The notes beneath the pieces were generated by a model, which had not been told where the DNA came from, did no database searches, and worked only from the letters and a program-made list of their open reading frames with translations. From Nocardioidaceae bacterium SCSIO 66511 (lineage in GTDB: Bacteria; Actinomycetota; Actinomycetes; Propionibacteriales; Nocardioidaceae), in contig CP095846.1 of NCBI GenBank assembly GCA_023100825.1, positions 3,658,001 to 3,722,000 of the forward strand: a stretch of 64,000 nucleotides of DNA, in the 5' to 3' direction. Of the stretch, positions 8,710-16,442 are shown piece after piece (position 1 is the first letter of the stretch; each line of letters begins with the position of its first letter). The position numbers were made by a program, and so were the translations under genes.

Positions 8710-9579
8710 TCAGGACGGATCGTCGAGCACCTCACGAAGCTTCCGCGCGAATGCCTCGGGCTGGCCGGCGTAGCCGAACTCGCCGTCCATGAAACCGCCG
8801 TGGTGGCTCGGGAACACAACCGCCTGTCGCCCGAGAAGCTCAGCGGTGGCCACCGTCGTACGCCCGGTCAACGCCGCACCCGACTCCTCAGCGACGCCGA
8901 CCACGATCCTGGTCGGCGTCGCGAGGAGCGCTTCGGTGTCGAGACGTTGATCAGAAACCGCCCACGAACGCTCAGAGAGCAACGGATCATCGCGAGTTCC
9001 ATCGTCATCGGTCGGTAACCCGAATGCCGCAGGATCCGGTTGCTCTTGCCCGAAGAAGGCGTCGGTGAACTCACCCTGCCAGGACGTCATGGCCGTGAAC
9101 GCCGCCATGCCCGCACCCCAGCCGCCGCTTTCGTACGCGTCACGTACGTCGCGCCTCGCACGATGTGCGGCGTCGGCATCCTCGAGCAGTGAGATCAGCG
9201 GGGGTTCGTGCGCAACGAGCATGGTCACATCGTCGGGGTACTGCGCGACGAGCACCAGCGCAGTCACCGCACCGCCGCTGCTGGCGAACAGCTCGACGGG
9301 CCCGGCGTCGAGCGCTTCGATCAACGCATGCACATCGGCTGCCTGAGTCTGCGGCACCTGGTCCAGCCGGCCGTCCTTGCGAATGCTGCGACCGAGACCG
9401 CGCGGGTCGTACCTCACCACCGTGCGGTCCGGGAACTGCGCGGCCAATGCGCTGAAACCACCGGAGTCCATCGGCTGGGCGATCATCAGCAGCGGCGGGC
9501 GACCATCCGCTGTCGGCAAGGGTCCGTCGACGTCGTAGACGAGGTCGACTCCGGGCAGCTCGAGAGTATGTGTGGTCAT
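8710..9579 (-). CDS. Alpha/beta-hydrolase fold protein
   Basis: A 289-residue cytoplasmic hydrolase. The fold is visible from VVRYDPRGLGRS (oxyanion-side loop) and the nucleophile elbow ELFASSGGAV, an ASSGG version of the usual GxSxG. A late His is in FPSHHGGFMDGEF, suitable for the catalytic base. Members include esterases, lactonases and haloperoxidase-like enzymes; no substrate can be assigned. ATG 9579 was taken. It is divergent from the SARP regulator, with a 100-base shared promoter region, so that regulator could control it. Confidence 0.8.
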   Translation of the reverse strand: MTTHTLELPGVDLVYDVDGPLPTADGRPPLLMIAQPMDSGGFSALAAQFPDRTVVRYDPRGLGRSIRKDGRLDQVPQTQAADVHALIEALDAGPVELFASSGGAVTALVLVAQYPDDVTMLVAHEPPLISLLEDADAAHRARRDVRDAYESGGWGAGMAAFTAMTSWQGEFTDAFFGQEQPDPAAFGLPTDDDGTRDDPLLSERSWAVSDQRLDTEALLATPTRIVVGVAEESGAALTGRTTVATAELLGRQAVVFPSHHGGFMDGEFGYAGQPEAFARKLREVLDDPS

Positions 9580-9680
9580 GCCTCGTACGACGATTCGAAC
9601 GCCCGAAACTCATCGGTACCCCACTGGCAGAGGAAACGGGATGGCGCTGGTCATAGGTCTAGGCATTAGGCTCACGTGCC

Positions 9681-12446
9681 ATGTGGTTCGGGGTGCTGGG
9701 TTCATTCGAGGCCCAAGACGATGCTGGCGTGCCCTTGACCATCCCTGCGCCGAAGCAGAAGCGGCTGCTCGCTGTGCTGCTCGCGAGCGGCACAGAATGG
9801 GTGACGACCGACCGGTTGATAGACGTGCTCTGGTCGGGCGAGCCGCCGCGGTCCGCGCGGTCGAACCTGCATGTGTACGTCTATCGGCTGCGCGGCGTAC
9901 TCGGCGAGGATCGAATCGAACACCGCGACGGCGGATACCGCCTCGCCGTTGATCCGGAGGAGACCGACGCTGGCCGCTTCGAGCTGCTTGCCGCGTCGGG
10001 GTCGTACCACGAAGCGTTGGCGCTCTGGCGGGGTGAGCCCTACGTCGGCGTAACGGATATGGAGGTCGTACGCGAGGAGGCGGCGCGACTCGACGAGCTG
10101 CGTTTGAACACCCTCGAGGCACGTATCGACGACGACCTACGCCACGGGCTACACACGGAGCTGGTCGCCGAGCTCACCAACATCGTCACGCAGCACCCAC
10201 TTCGCGAGCGCTTCTCCGGCCAGCTGATGCTCGCGTTGTATCGCGCCGGGCGCGCGTCCCATGCGCTCGAGGTGTACAGCTCCCTTCGTACGCAGCTGGT
10301 CGAGGAGCTCGGTACGGAGCCGGGGAAACCGCTACGTGAGCTCCAGCAGGCGATCCTCGCCGAGGACCCCGAGCTCGAGGGCACGCCGAAACCCAATGCT
10401 CCGACACACACCGTCCCGGCCGAGCTGCCGCCGGCAATCGGCAGCTTCTCGGGCCGCAACAACGAGCTCGAACGCGTCGGAGCGATGCTGACGGACGCAC
10501 GCGAACCCTCGGTGCCAGTCGTCGCAATCGCCGGCCCCGGCGGTATCGGCAAGTCGGCGCTCGCCGTACAAGCCGCACACACGGTCGCGGATGCCTTTCC
10601 CGACGGCCAGCTCTACGTGAACCTCCAGGGCGCCACCCCCGGTATGCGCCCGTTGCAGTCGCGCGAGGTCCTGGAGCGCCTGCTTCGCTCGCTCGGTGAC
10701 GCCGACTTCGACGCACCGCGTGACGTCGACGAGGCATCCGCACGGTTGCGTACCCTCACCGCCGACCGGAAGATCCTGGTCGTACTCGACGACGTCGTCG
10801 ACAGCGCCCAGGTACGCCCGCTGCTGCCGGGTGGCAAGGGTTGTGGGGTTCTGGTGACGAGCCGCAGCGTATTGGCCTCGCTCGACGGCGCCGTGACCCA
10901 CCAGCTCGACGCGCTCGACGACGCTGAGGCTACCGACCTGCTCGGCAGGGTCATGGGCGTCGACCGGCTCCACGCCGAGCCCGAGGCCGCCCAGGAGCTC
11001 GCCGCGTTGTGCGACCGGTTGCCGCTCGCATTGTGCATCGCGGGCGCGAAGCTGAACCGGCGGCCGAACTGGCCGATCGCCGAACTCGTCCGCCGCCTCG
11101 CCGACGAGCAGCGCCGGCTCGACGAACTCGAGCTCCCAGACCGGGCCGTACGCGCGTCGTTCACCGTCAGCATCACCGATGTCGGACCCGATGCGGCACG
11201 GATGTTCCGGCTGCTCGGACTGCTCGCCGGCCCTGATTTCGGCGTACCGGTGGCGGCGGCGCTTGCAGAGGTCGCCGATGTCGAAGCCGAACGACTCCTC
11301 GACGAGCTCGTCGATGCCCAGCTCGCCGATTCCCGTACGCCGGGCAGGTTTCGGCTGCACGACCTGCTCCGGCTGTTCGCGCGCGATCAGGCGTACGCCG
11401 TGGAGTCGGAAAGCGACCGCGAAGGAGCAGTGCGCCGGACCCTGCACTGCTACCTCGCTACCGCGCGTACAGCCGAGCTGATCCAGACTCCGGACACCTG
11501 GCGCGACCGCTTTCTGCCCGATGAACTCGCGCACGAGGGGCAGCGCCTCCAGAACGAGGCCGAGATCGGTGCTTGGCTGTCGGCCGAGCTACCGAACCTG
11601 TTGGCGTCCGCGCGCCAGGGCTCCACACTTCCGACCGACGGCAACCGTCTCGCGGCGGCCTTCGCGGTCATGCTGTTCACGCCGATGAACACCCGCGGCC
11701 GATGGTACGAGCTGCGGGAGCTGATCGAGCTGGGTCTCGAGGCGCTGGGTGACAACCCGCTCACCGACCATCATGCGCTGCTCCTCAACGACCTCGGATG
11801 GATCAACGCACTGGTCGGCGACCCGGGCCAAGCCCCGGCGCATCTGGATCGAGCGCTCGCACATTGGCGCGCCACCGGAAACCGCCGGGGCGAGGCGACG
11901 ACCCTGCGCGTACTCGCCCGTTCGTTCGGCGAGCGCGGCCGCGCCGAGGACGCCATTGACCACGCCCGAGCGGCACTGGCGCTCTTCAACGAGCTGGGCG
12001 TCCAGCACGGTCAGGTCGACTGCCTCATCACGATCGGGTTGCAGGCCGCGAGGCTGGAACGCTTCGACGAGGCCATCACGGCGCATATCGACGGCATCAA
12101 GATCGCCGAGGACATCGGCGACCGATGGCTTCAGGGCGTACTCCACGGCAACGTCGCAGACCTGTACCGGCGGTCCGGCGATCGCCACCTCGCCATCACC
12201 GAGTTCGAGAAGGCGCTGCACCTGGATCACACGTCGGGCAACGCCGAGACCTACTTCGAGGCCGAGCATCTCTGGGGCCTCGGTCGAGCACTGCATGAGG
12301 TCGGCGACACCGACAGCGCCCGCCGCTGCTGGGACCGGTCAGCACGCATCTTGCGCGGACTCCGCCTGATCGGCACGGACGAGCTCACGGCGCTGCTCAC
12401 GACACCGCACCCGGAAACGCCCGAGGTCATCGCCCGCCAGATCTGA
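9681..12446 (+). CDS. AfsR/DnrI/RedD (SARP)-type regulator with NB-ARC ATPase and TPR domains
   Basis: A 921-residue transcriptional regulator. Order: OmpR-type winged helix (about 1-90), bacterial transcriptional activation domain (about 95-240, VEELGTEPGKPL at its end), NB-ARC ATPase (Walker A AGPGGIGKSA near 281-290, Walker B KILVVLDDV near 363-372) and TPR repeats from about 690 (LNDLGWINALVGDPGQA). This is the AfsR layout, whose members activate secondary-metabolite or morphology genes. No biosynthetic cluster adjoins it, so the target is unknown; the divergent hydrolase is a candidate. A TAGGCT hexamer 8 nt before the ATG, with no ribosome-binding site, suggests a leaderless mRNA. Confidence 0.93.
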   Translation: MWFGVLGSFEAQDDAGVPLTIPAPKQKRLLAVLLASGTEWVTTDRLIDVLWSGEPPRSARSNLHVYVYRLRGVLGEDRIEHRDGGYRLAVDPEETDAGRFELLAASGSYHEALALWRGEPYVGVTDMEVVREEAARLDELRLNTLEARIDDDLRHGLHTELVAELTNIVTQHPLRERFSGQLMLALYRAGRASHALEVYSSLRTQLVEELGTEPGKPLRELQQAILAEDPELEGTPKPNAPTHTVPAELPPAIGSFSGRNNELERVGAMLTDAREPSVPVVAIAGPGGIGKSALAVQAAHTVADAFPDGQLYVNLQGATPGMRPLQSREVLERLLRSLGDADFDAPRDVDEASARLRTLTADRKILVVLDDVVDSAQVRPLLPGGKGCGVLVTSRSVLASLDGAVTHQLDALDDAEATDLLGRVMGVDRLHAEPEAAQELAALCDRLPLALCIAGAKLNRRPNWPIAELVRRLADEQRRLDELELPDRAVRASFTVSITDVGPDAARMFRLLGLLAGPDFGVPVAAALAEVADVEAERLLDELVDAQLADSRTPGRFRLHDLLRLFARDQAYAVESESDREGAVRRTLHCYLATARTAELIQTPDTWRDRFLPDELAHEGQRLQNEAEIGAWLSAELPNLLASARQGSTLPTDGNRLAAAFAVMLFTPMNTRGRWYELRELIELGLEALGDNPLTDHHALLLNDLGWINALVGDPGQAPAHLDRALAHWRATGNRRGEATTLRVLARSFGERGRAEDAIDHARAALALFNELGVQHGQVDCLITIGLQAARLERFDEAITAHIDGIKIAEDIGDRWLQGVLHGNVADLYRRSGDRHLAITEFEKALHLDHTSGNAETYFEAEHLWGLGRALHEVGDTDSARRCWDRSARILRGLRLIGTDELTALLTTPHPETPEVIARQI

Positions 12447-12495
12447 GCGATGGACGTTATAGAGCGCGTATAGCGACATCGCGAATGCTGTGGCA

Positions 12496-13287
12496 ATGGA
12501 TCGCGAACACATTCTCGGTACTTCGACCGATCTCCGCGCGGAGCGCCGCGCCCTCGTACAGAAGCTTTTCGACCCGGTCTCGACTCTCTTGCTCGGTGAA
12601 GCCGGTGTGCGATCGGGCTGGCGTTGCCTCGAACTCGGCGCGGCCGGCGGCTCGATCACGCGCTGGTTTGCCGACAGAAGCGGGCCGGCCGGACGCGTCG
12701 TCGCCGTCGACCTCGAACCGAACCATCTTGCCGCCCCGCCCGGTGTCGAGGTTCACCGTCACGACATCGGCACCGGCCTTCCGGTGGACAGCGCGTTCGA
12801 CATCATCCATGCGAGCAACGTGCTAGGTCAGCTGCCCCGACGAGAGCATGTCTTCGACTCTCTGGTCACCACATTGGCGCCCGGCGGTTGGCTGCTGCTC
12901 GGCGATATCAGCGGACAGCCGCTGCGAGTGCTTTCGGCGCCGAGCGCCGACGACGCAGACCTGAGCGATCGGGTCGTACGCGCATGCCGGCGAGCAACGA
13001 CGGAGACGACTGGCGTCTCCTGGGACTGGGCACAGCGGGTCGAGCGGCACATGGCTGCCGCTCAACTCGTCGATATCCGCGGGTTCGAGTACGCCCCGAT
13101 GCTCGTCGGCTCGGGGGCCGTTGCTGCGCTGGCCGACACCTACGTACGCAGCGTCGAGCCGGCGATCGCCCGGCACGGCATCTCGCCGGATGAGCTCGAG
13201 CGTTTCCACTCGCTCATGCATGACCCGAGCTTCCGTGCTTGGCCGTTCTTCCGGCTGGTGCTCACCGTTGGGCGTAAGGCCTGCTGA
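12496..13287 (+). CDS. SAM-dependent methyltransferase
   Basis: A 263-residue class I methyltransferase. SAM motif I is CLELGAAGGSITRWF, followed by the acidic VVAVDLEPNHL and ASNVLGQLP, as in small-molecule methylases. The substrate is not predictable. ATG 12496 is preferred to GTG 12490 immediately upstream; neither has a good ribosome-binding site. It begins 50 nt after the SARP regulator in the same direction, so read-through is possible. Confidence 0.78.
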   Translation: MDREHILGTSTDLRAERRALVQKLFDPVSTLLLGEAGVRSGWRCLELGAAGGSITRWFADRSGPAGRVVAVDLEPNHLAAPPGVEVHRHDIGTGLPVDSAFDIIHASNVLGQLPRREHVFDSLVTTLAPGGWLLLGDISGQPLRVLSAPSADDADLSDRVVRACRRATTETTGVSWDWAQRVERHMAAAQLVDIRGFEYAPMLVGSGAVAALADTYVRSVEPAIARHGISPDELERFHSLMHDPSFRAWPFFRLVLTVGRKAC

Positions 13288-13335
13288 GATGTCGTGGCCT
13301 CGCGGTTGTCGGGCCGGCGGCCTATCGTCGCGTAC

Positions 13336-14439
13336 GTGGCCGTTCATGAGCTCACCCGTAGGCAGGCGCGGCGGATCGCGGTGCGTGCTCAGCTACTCGA
13401 CGCAGAGCGACCGGCCGACCTCATCGACGTCGTACGTCGGCTGTCGCTGCTGCAGCTGGACCAGACGGCCGCGGTAGCACCGAACGCCGACCTCGTGGCG
13501 TGGAGCCGTCTCGGGTCTTCGTACGCCCCCGCCGAGCTGCAGCGACTGCTCGCCGACGGCACCTTCGTCGAGTTCCGAGGTCGCGTACGCCTCGGCGAGG
13601 ACCTCGCGCTGTATCGCGCGGAGATGGCGGCCTGGCCGGGCAGCGGAGACGTCGCGGAGTACCTGCTGGCTCAGCGCGACTGGATCGAAGACAACGCCGC
13701 ATGTCGCCAAGACATCATCGCGCGGCTCGAGTTGTCGGGGCCGCTCACGTCGCGCGAGCTGCCCGACAGCTGTGTCGTCCCGTGGCGCTCGTCCGGCTGG
13801 AACAACAACCGAAATGTCGTCCGAATGCTCGACCTGATGGAGCAACGCGGAGAAGTCGCGGTAGCCGGGCATCGAGGTCGCGATCGGTTGTGGGACGTAC
13901 CGGCCCGCGTTCATCTCGACGATTCGGTCGTACCGATCGACGAAGCGCAGCACCTGCGTGCGGTACGCCGGCTTCGCTCTCTCGGGATCGCGCGACCGAA
14001 GGGGCCTGAGTTCCCCGTCGAACCGAACGACGTCGGTCAGGTCGGTGAACTCGCCGTGGTCGAAGGCGTACGCGGTACGTGGCGAGTCGACCCGAGCCAA
14101 CTCGACAGACCGTTCTCGGGACGCACCGCGTTACTGTCGCCACTCGACCGGCTTGTATTCGACCGGAAGCGGATGGCCGACATCTTCGACTTCGACTACC
14201 AGCTGGAGATGTACAAACCCGCGGCGAAACGTCGCTGGGGCTACTTCGCGTTGCCGATCCTGTATCGCGACCGACTCGTCGGCAAGGTCGACGCGACCGC
14301 CGACCGCAAGGGCGGTGTTCTCCGGGTCGACGCCGTGCACCGCGACGTGGAGTTCAGCAAGACGATGGCTTCCGCCGTCGACGCCGAGATCCACGATCTG
14401 GCCGAATGGTTGCAACTCGACCTCGATCTGCCCGCCTGA
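13336..14439 (+). CDS. YcaQ/AlkX-type DNA glycosylase (winged-helix HTH_42 family)
   Basis: A 367-residue protein of the family once called DUF1006, which includes AlkZ and YcaQ. These enzymes remove bulky N7-alkyl purines and unhook interstrand crosslinks. The catalytic element is Q-hydrophobic-Q in AlkZ and Q-hydrophobic-D in YcaQ; here LLQLDQT places Gln40-Leu41-Asp42, the YcaQ type. Conserved later segments include GKVDATADRKGGVLRV. GTG 13336 was chosen: it opens the family-like sequence, and TATCGT lies 7 nt upstream with no ribosome-binding site, which fits a leaderless gene. A role in crosslink repair is inferred from the family. Confidence 0.85.
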   Translation: MAVHELTRRQARRIAVRAQLLDAERPADLIDVVRRLSLLQLDQTAAVAPNADLVAWSRLGSSYAPAELQRLLADGTFVEFRGRVRLGEDLALYRAEMAAWPGSGDVAEYLLAQRDWIEDNAACRQDIIARLELSGPLTSRELPDSCVVPWRSSGWNNNRNVVRMLDLMEQRGEVAVAGHRGRDRLWDVPARVHLDDSVVPIDEAQHLRAVRRLRSLGIARPKGPEFPVEPNDVGQVGELAVVEGVRGTWRVDPSQLDRPFSGRTALLSPLDRLVFDRKRMADIFDFDYQLEMYKPAAKRRWGYFALPILYRDRLVGKVDATADRKGGVLRVDAVHRDVEFSKTMASAVDAEIHDLAEWLQLDLDLPA

Positions 14440-14473
14440 CCCCGTCACCATTCGAGCCTGGTTCACTTTGAAC

Positions 14474-15220
14474 ATGGCCCGACCGCTCACCTTGATCACC
14501 GGCGGCACCCGCGGCATCGGCGCTGCGACTGCCTTGCACCTCGCCGAAGCCGGACACGATCTCGTACTCGGTTATGTCCGCGACCACTCCGCCGCCAACG
14601 ACGTTGCCGCGCGAGTACGCGACGTCGGTGTCGACTGCCTCACGGTGAGTGCCGACCTCGTTGCCGCTGACGGCATCGACACGCTGTTCGCGAAGGCCGC
14701 CGATGCCGGAGTGCTCACCGGCGTGGTCAACAACGCCGGCGCGACGCTGTACATCGGCCCGCTCGCGGATACCCCTCCCGACATCGTGCGTCGCACGGTG
14801 GACCTGAACCTCACGTCCGCGCTGCTCGTCGCTCGTGCAGGCGTACGCGCGATGTCGACCGCGTACGGCGGCCAGGGCGGTGTGCTCGTCAACGTCTCCT
14901 CGGGCGCGGCCACTATCGGCTCGCCGGGCGAGTATGTGCAGTACGCAGCCGCCAAAGCCGGCGTCGATGCGATGACTCTCGGCCTCGCCCAGGAGGTCGC
15001 CGCCGACGGTGTACGTGTCGTCGGCGTGGCGCCGGGCATCGTACGCACCGACATCCACGCCGATGCCGGCGAACCGGACCGCATAGCCCGCGTCGGTCCG
15101 AAGGTGCCGCTCGGCCGCGCCGGTGAGCCGGGCGAGATCGCCGAGGCGATCGGCTGGCTGCTCAGCGACGCTGCTTCGTACGTCACAGGTACGACGCTGC
15201 GAGTAGCCGGCGGCCGCTGA
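14474..15220 (+). CDS. Short-chain dehydrogenase/reductase (FabG-like)
   Basis: A 248-residue classical SDR. Seen are the cofactor loop TGGTRGIG (residues 9-16), NNAG, the catalytic Ser in NVSSG, and YAAAK with the catalytic Tyr and Lys, then the C-terminal GTTLRVAGGR. An Arg after the glycine loop hints at NADP, but this is weak. The substrate is unknown; sugar or 3-oxoacyl compounds are typical. ATG 14474 begins 34 nt after the glycosylase stop, in the same direction. Confidence 0.88.
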   Translation: MARPLTLITGGTRGIGAATALHLAEAGHDLVLGYVRDHSAANDVAARVRDVGVDCLTVSADLVAADGIDTLFAKAADAGVLTGVVNNAGATLYIGPLADTPPDIVRRTVDLNLTSALLVARAGVRAMSTAYGGQGGVLVNVSSGAATIGSPGEYVQYAAAKAGVDAMTLGLAQEVAADGVRVVGVAPGIVRTDIHADAGEPDRIARVGPKVPLGRAGEPGEIAEAIGWLLSDAASYVTGTTLRVAGGR

Positions 15221-15240
15221 CCACTGCCCCGTGGGCTTGT

Positions 15241-15732
15241 TCAGTCGACTGGAGACGACAGCCAGTTGCCCTCCAGCATCACTGTTCGGCCTTGGAACTC
15301 GTGGAACCCGTTCCATACCTGGACGCGCCGAGGAAGTAGGCGTAGGTACACATAACCCGACAACCGTCGTGGGTCATGGGAGACAGCGGCGAAGCGGTCG
15401 GCCACATCGATGGCAACGTCGCGGACGGTCACGAGGCCGCCGAGCGTGACGTCGACCATCACCACATCGGAGGTGGTTCCCAGTGCAATCCGTGCCTTCC
15501 CGGTCTCGTTCAAGTTCCGGACGGTCTTGCTGCCCTCGCCCGTTGCCGTGACGACCGAGTCCCCATCGATCACGAAAGCGACCGGAATCAGATGCGGACC
15601 GGCACTTCCCGCCGTCGACAGCCACATCTGGTACTCGTGCTCCAAACGGTCCTGTGCGGCGGCAATGCGTTCGCGATGGGTCCGCGGATCCAGTGACTCG
15701 CGCTGCGTACTCGTGTCGTTACCCGTAAGCAT
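15241..15732 (-). CDS. Pyridoxamine 5'-phosphate oxidase-fold (PPOX/FDOR) family protein
   Basis: A 163-residue split-beta-barrel flavin or F420-binding protein. The family pattern HLIPVAFVIDGDSVVTATGE, followed by KTVRNLNETGKARIAL and a C-terminal VQVWNGFHE, matches actinobacterial F420-dependent PPOX members. The reaction is unknown. ATG 15732 lies at the edge of a palindrome-rich stretch that probably regulates it. It is convergent with the SDR. Confidence 0.75.
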   Translation of the reverse strand: MLTGNDTSTQRESLDPRTHRERIAAAQDRLEHEYQMWLSTAGSAGPHLIPVAFVIDGDSVVTATGEGSKTVRNLNETGKARIALGTTSDVVMVDVTLGGLVTVRDVAIDVADRFAAVSHDPRRLSGYVYLRLLPRRVQVWNGFHEFQGRTVMLEGNWLSSPVD

Positions 15733-15734
15733 TG

Positions 15735-15776
15735 ACTTACGCTAAGTTGATCGGGACTGGTAAGTCACTACTTACC
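15735..15776 (-). promoter_or_regulatory. Two palindromic operator candidates upstream of the PPOX gene
   Basis: Site 1 is ACTTACGCTAAGT (15735-15747; arms ACTTA/TAAGT). Site 2 is GGTAAGTCACTACTTACC (15759-15776), with perfect 7-bp arms around CACT. Both use the same TAAGT half-site, and their centres are about 26 bp apart. They cover the expected core promoter of the minus-strand gene starting at 15732. A dimeric repressor (TetR or MarR type) is likely; no such gene adjoins. Confidence 0.55.
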
Positions 15777-15850
15777 ACTTGCGTCACCACTCAGCACGGC
15801 CTTCGGTCCGCGTCGGGGGTTCCGTCAGTCCAGCGTGAGATCGTTTCGCC

Positions 15851-16201
15851 ATGACGGATGTGACCCTGTTCCACAACCCCCGATGCTCGACCTCCCGACA
15901 TGCGTACGACGAGCTCGCAGACGCAGACGTCGAGGTCGTCGAATACCTCAAGACACCGCTCGACCGCACCCAACTACTCGCCCTGATCGACAAACTCGAG
16001 GACCCGCCGGCCGATCTGGTGCGCAAGGACGCATACTTCAAGAAACAGGGCCTCGACACAGACGACTACACCTCCCCGAACGCGGTCGCCGACCTCCTCG
16101 TCGAACACCCGCGACTGATGGAGCGTCCGGTGATCGTACGTGGCGAGCGTGCGATCATCGGGCGGCCGAAGCATCGCGTTACGGAGTTCATGTCTTCGTA
16201 G
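15851..16201 (+). CDS. ArsC/Spx-family (glutaredoxin-type) arsenate reductase-like protein
   Basis: A 116-residue thioredoxin-fold protein. The active site is NPRCSTSR, with the single reactive Cys at residue 12, and the C-terminal half has ERPVIVRGERAIIGRP with the Arg that binds the anion in this family. True arsenate reductases use glutathione or mycoredoxin, but many chromosomal YfgD-like homologues have unknown thiol-redox roles, and no ars genes adjoin. ATG 15851 was chosen; the ribosome-binding site is weak. It is divergent from the PPOX gene across about 120 bases. Confidence 0.82.
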   Translation: MTDVTLFHNPRCSTSRHAYDELADADVEVVEYLKTPLDRTQLLALIDKLEDPPADLVRKDAYFKKQGLDTDDYTSPNAVADLLVEHPRLMERPVIVRGERAIIGRPKHRVTEFMSS

Positions 16202-16406
16202 GTTCGCTTCGCTTGCTTCCTTCATCGTTTTCCGTTCGCTGCGGTTCTCTTCTTTGGCGGCGACGACGCAGGTACGCGCCGGTGGCCGCTTTCCCGCGAC
16301 CATCCCCGCTACTTCGGTTGCCACCTTCGCCGTTTCGGCGGTGCTTTGGCTCGCACCTTTGGTCCTGATTCCCCTTTAAAACAAGGCGATTCGACACTCT
16401 CAACTC

Positions 16407-16435
16407 TTGTTCATCGAACACACTTACGATACAAT
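16407..16435 (+). promoter_or_regulatory. SigA-type promoter with LexA/SOS-like box in the spacer (DUF222 gene 2)
   Basis: TTGTTC (16407-16412), a 17-nt spacer, TACAAT (16430-16435): a good housekeeping promoter whose start point falls on ATG 16443, so the mRNA should be leaderless. The spacer contains TCGAACACACTTACGA (16414-16429). The actinobacterial SOS box is TCGAAC-N4-GTTCGA; the left half is perfect and the right half matches 4 of 6. Lying exactly between -35 and -10 is ideal for repression. Some mycobacterial 13E12 genes are known LexA targets. Confidence 0.62.
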
Positions 16436-16442
16436 AGGTTCC

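Noticed and set aside
15851-16201. Arsenic-resistance operon
   Set aside because: Only an ArsC-like protein is present; there is no arsenite exporter or arsenic-type ArsR beside it, and the ArsR at 60825 lacks metal-binding Cys residues.
16202-16442. Short repeats of GCTTCG/TTCGGCGG words upstream of DUF222 gene 2
   Set aside because: They look like low-complexity GC-rich sequence without arms, periodicity or coding potential.
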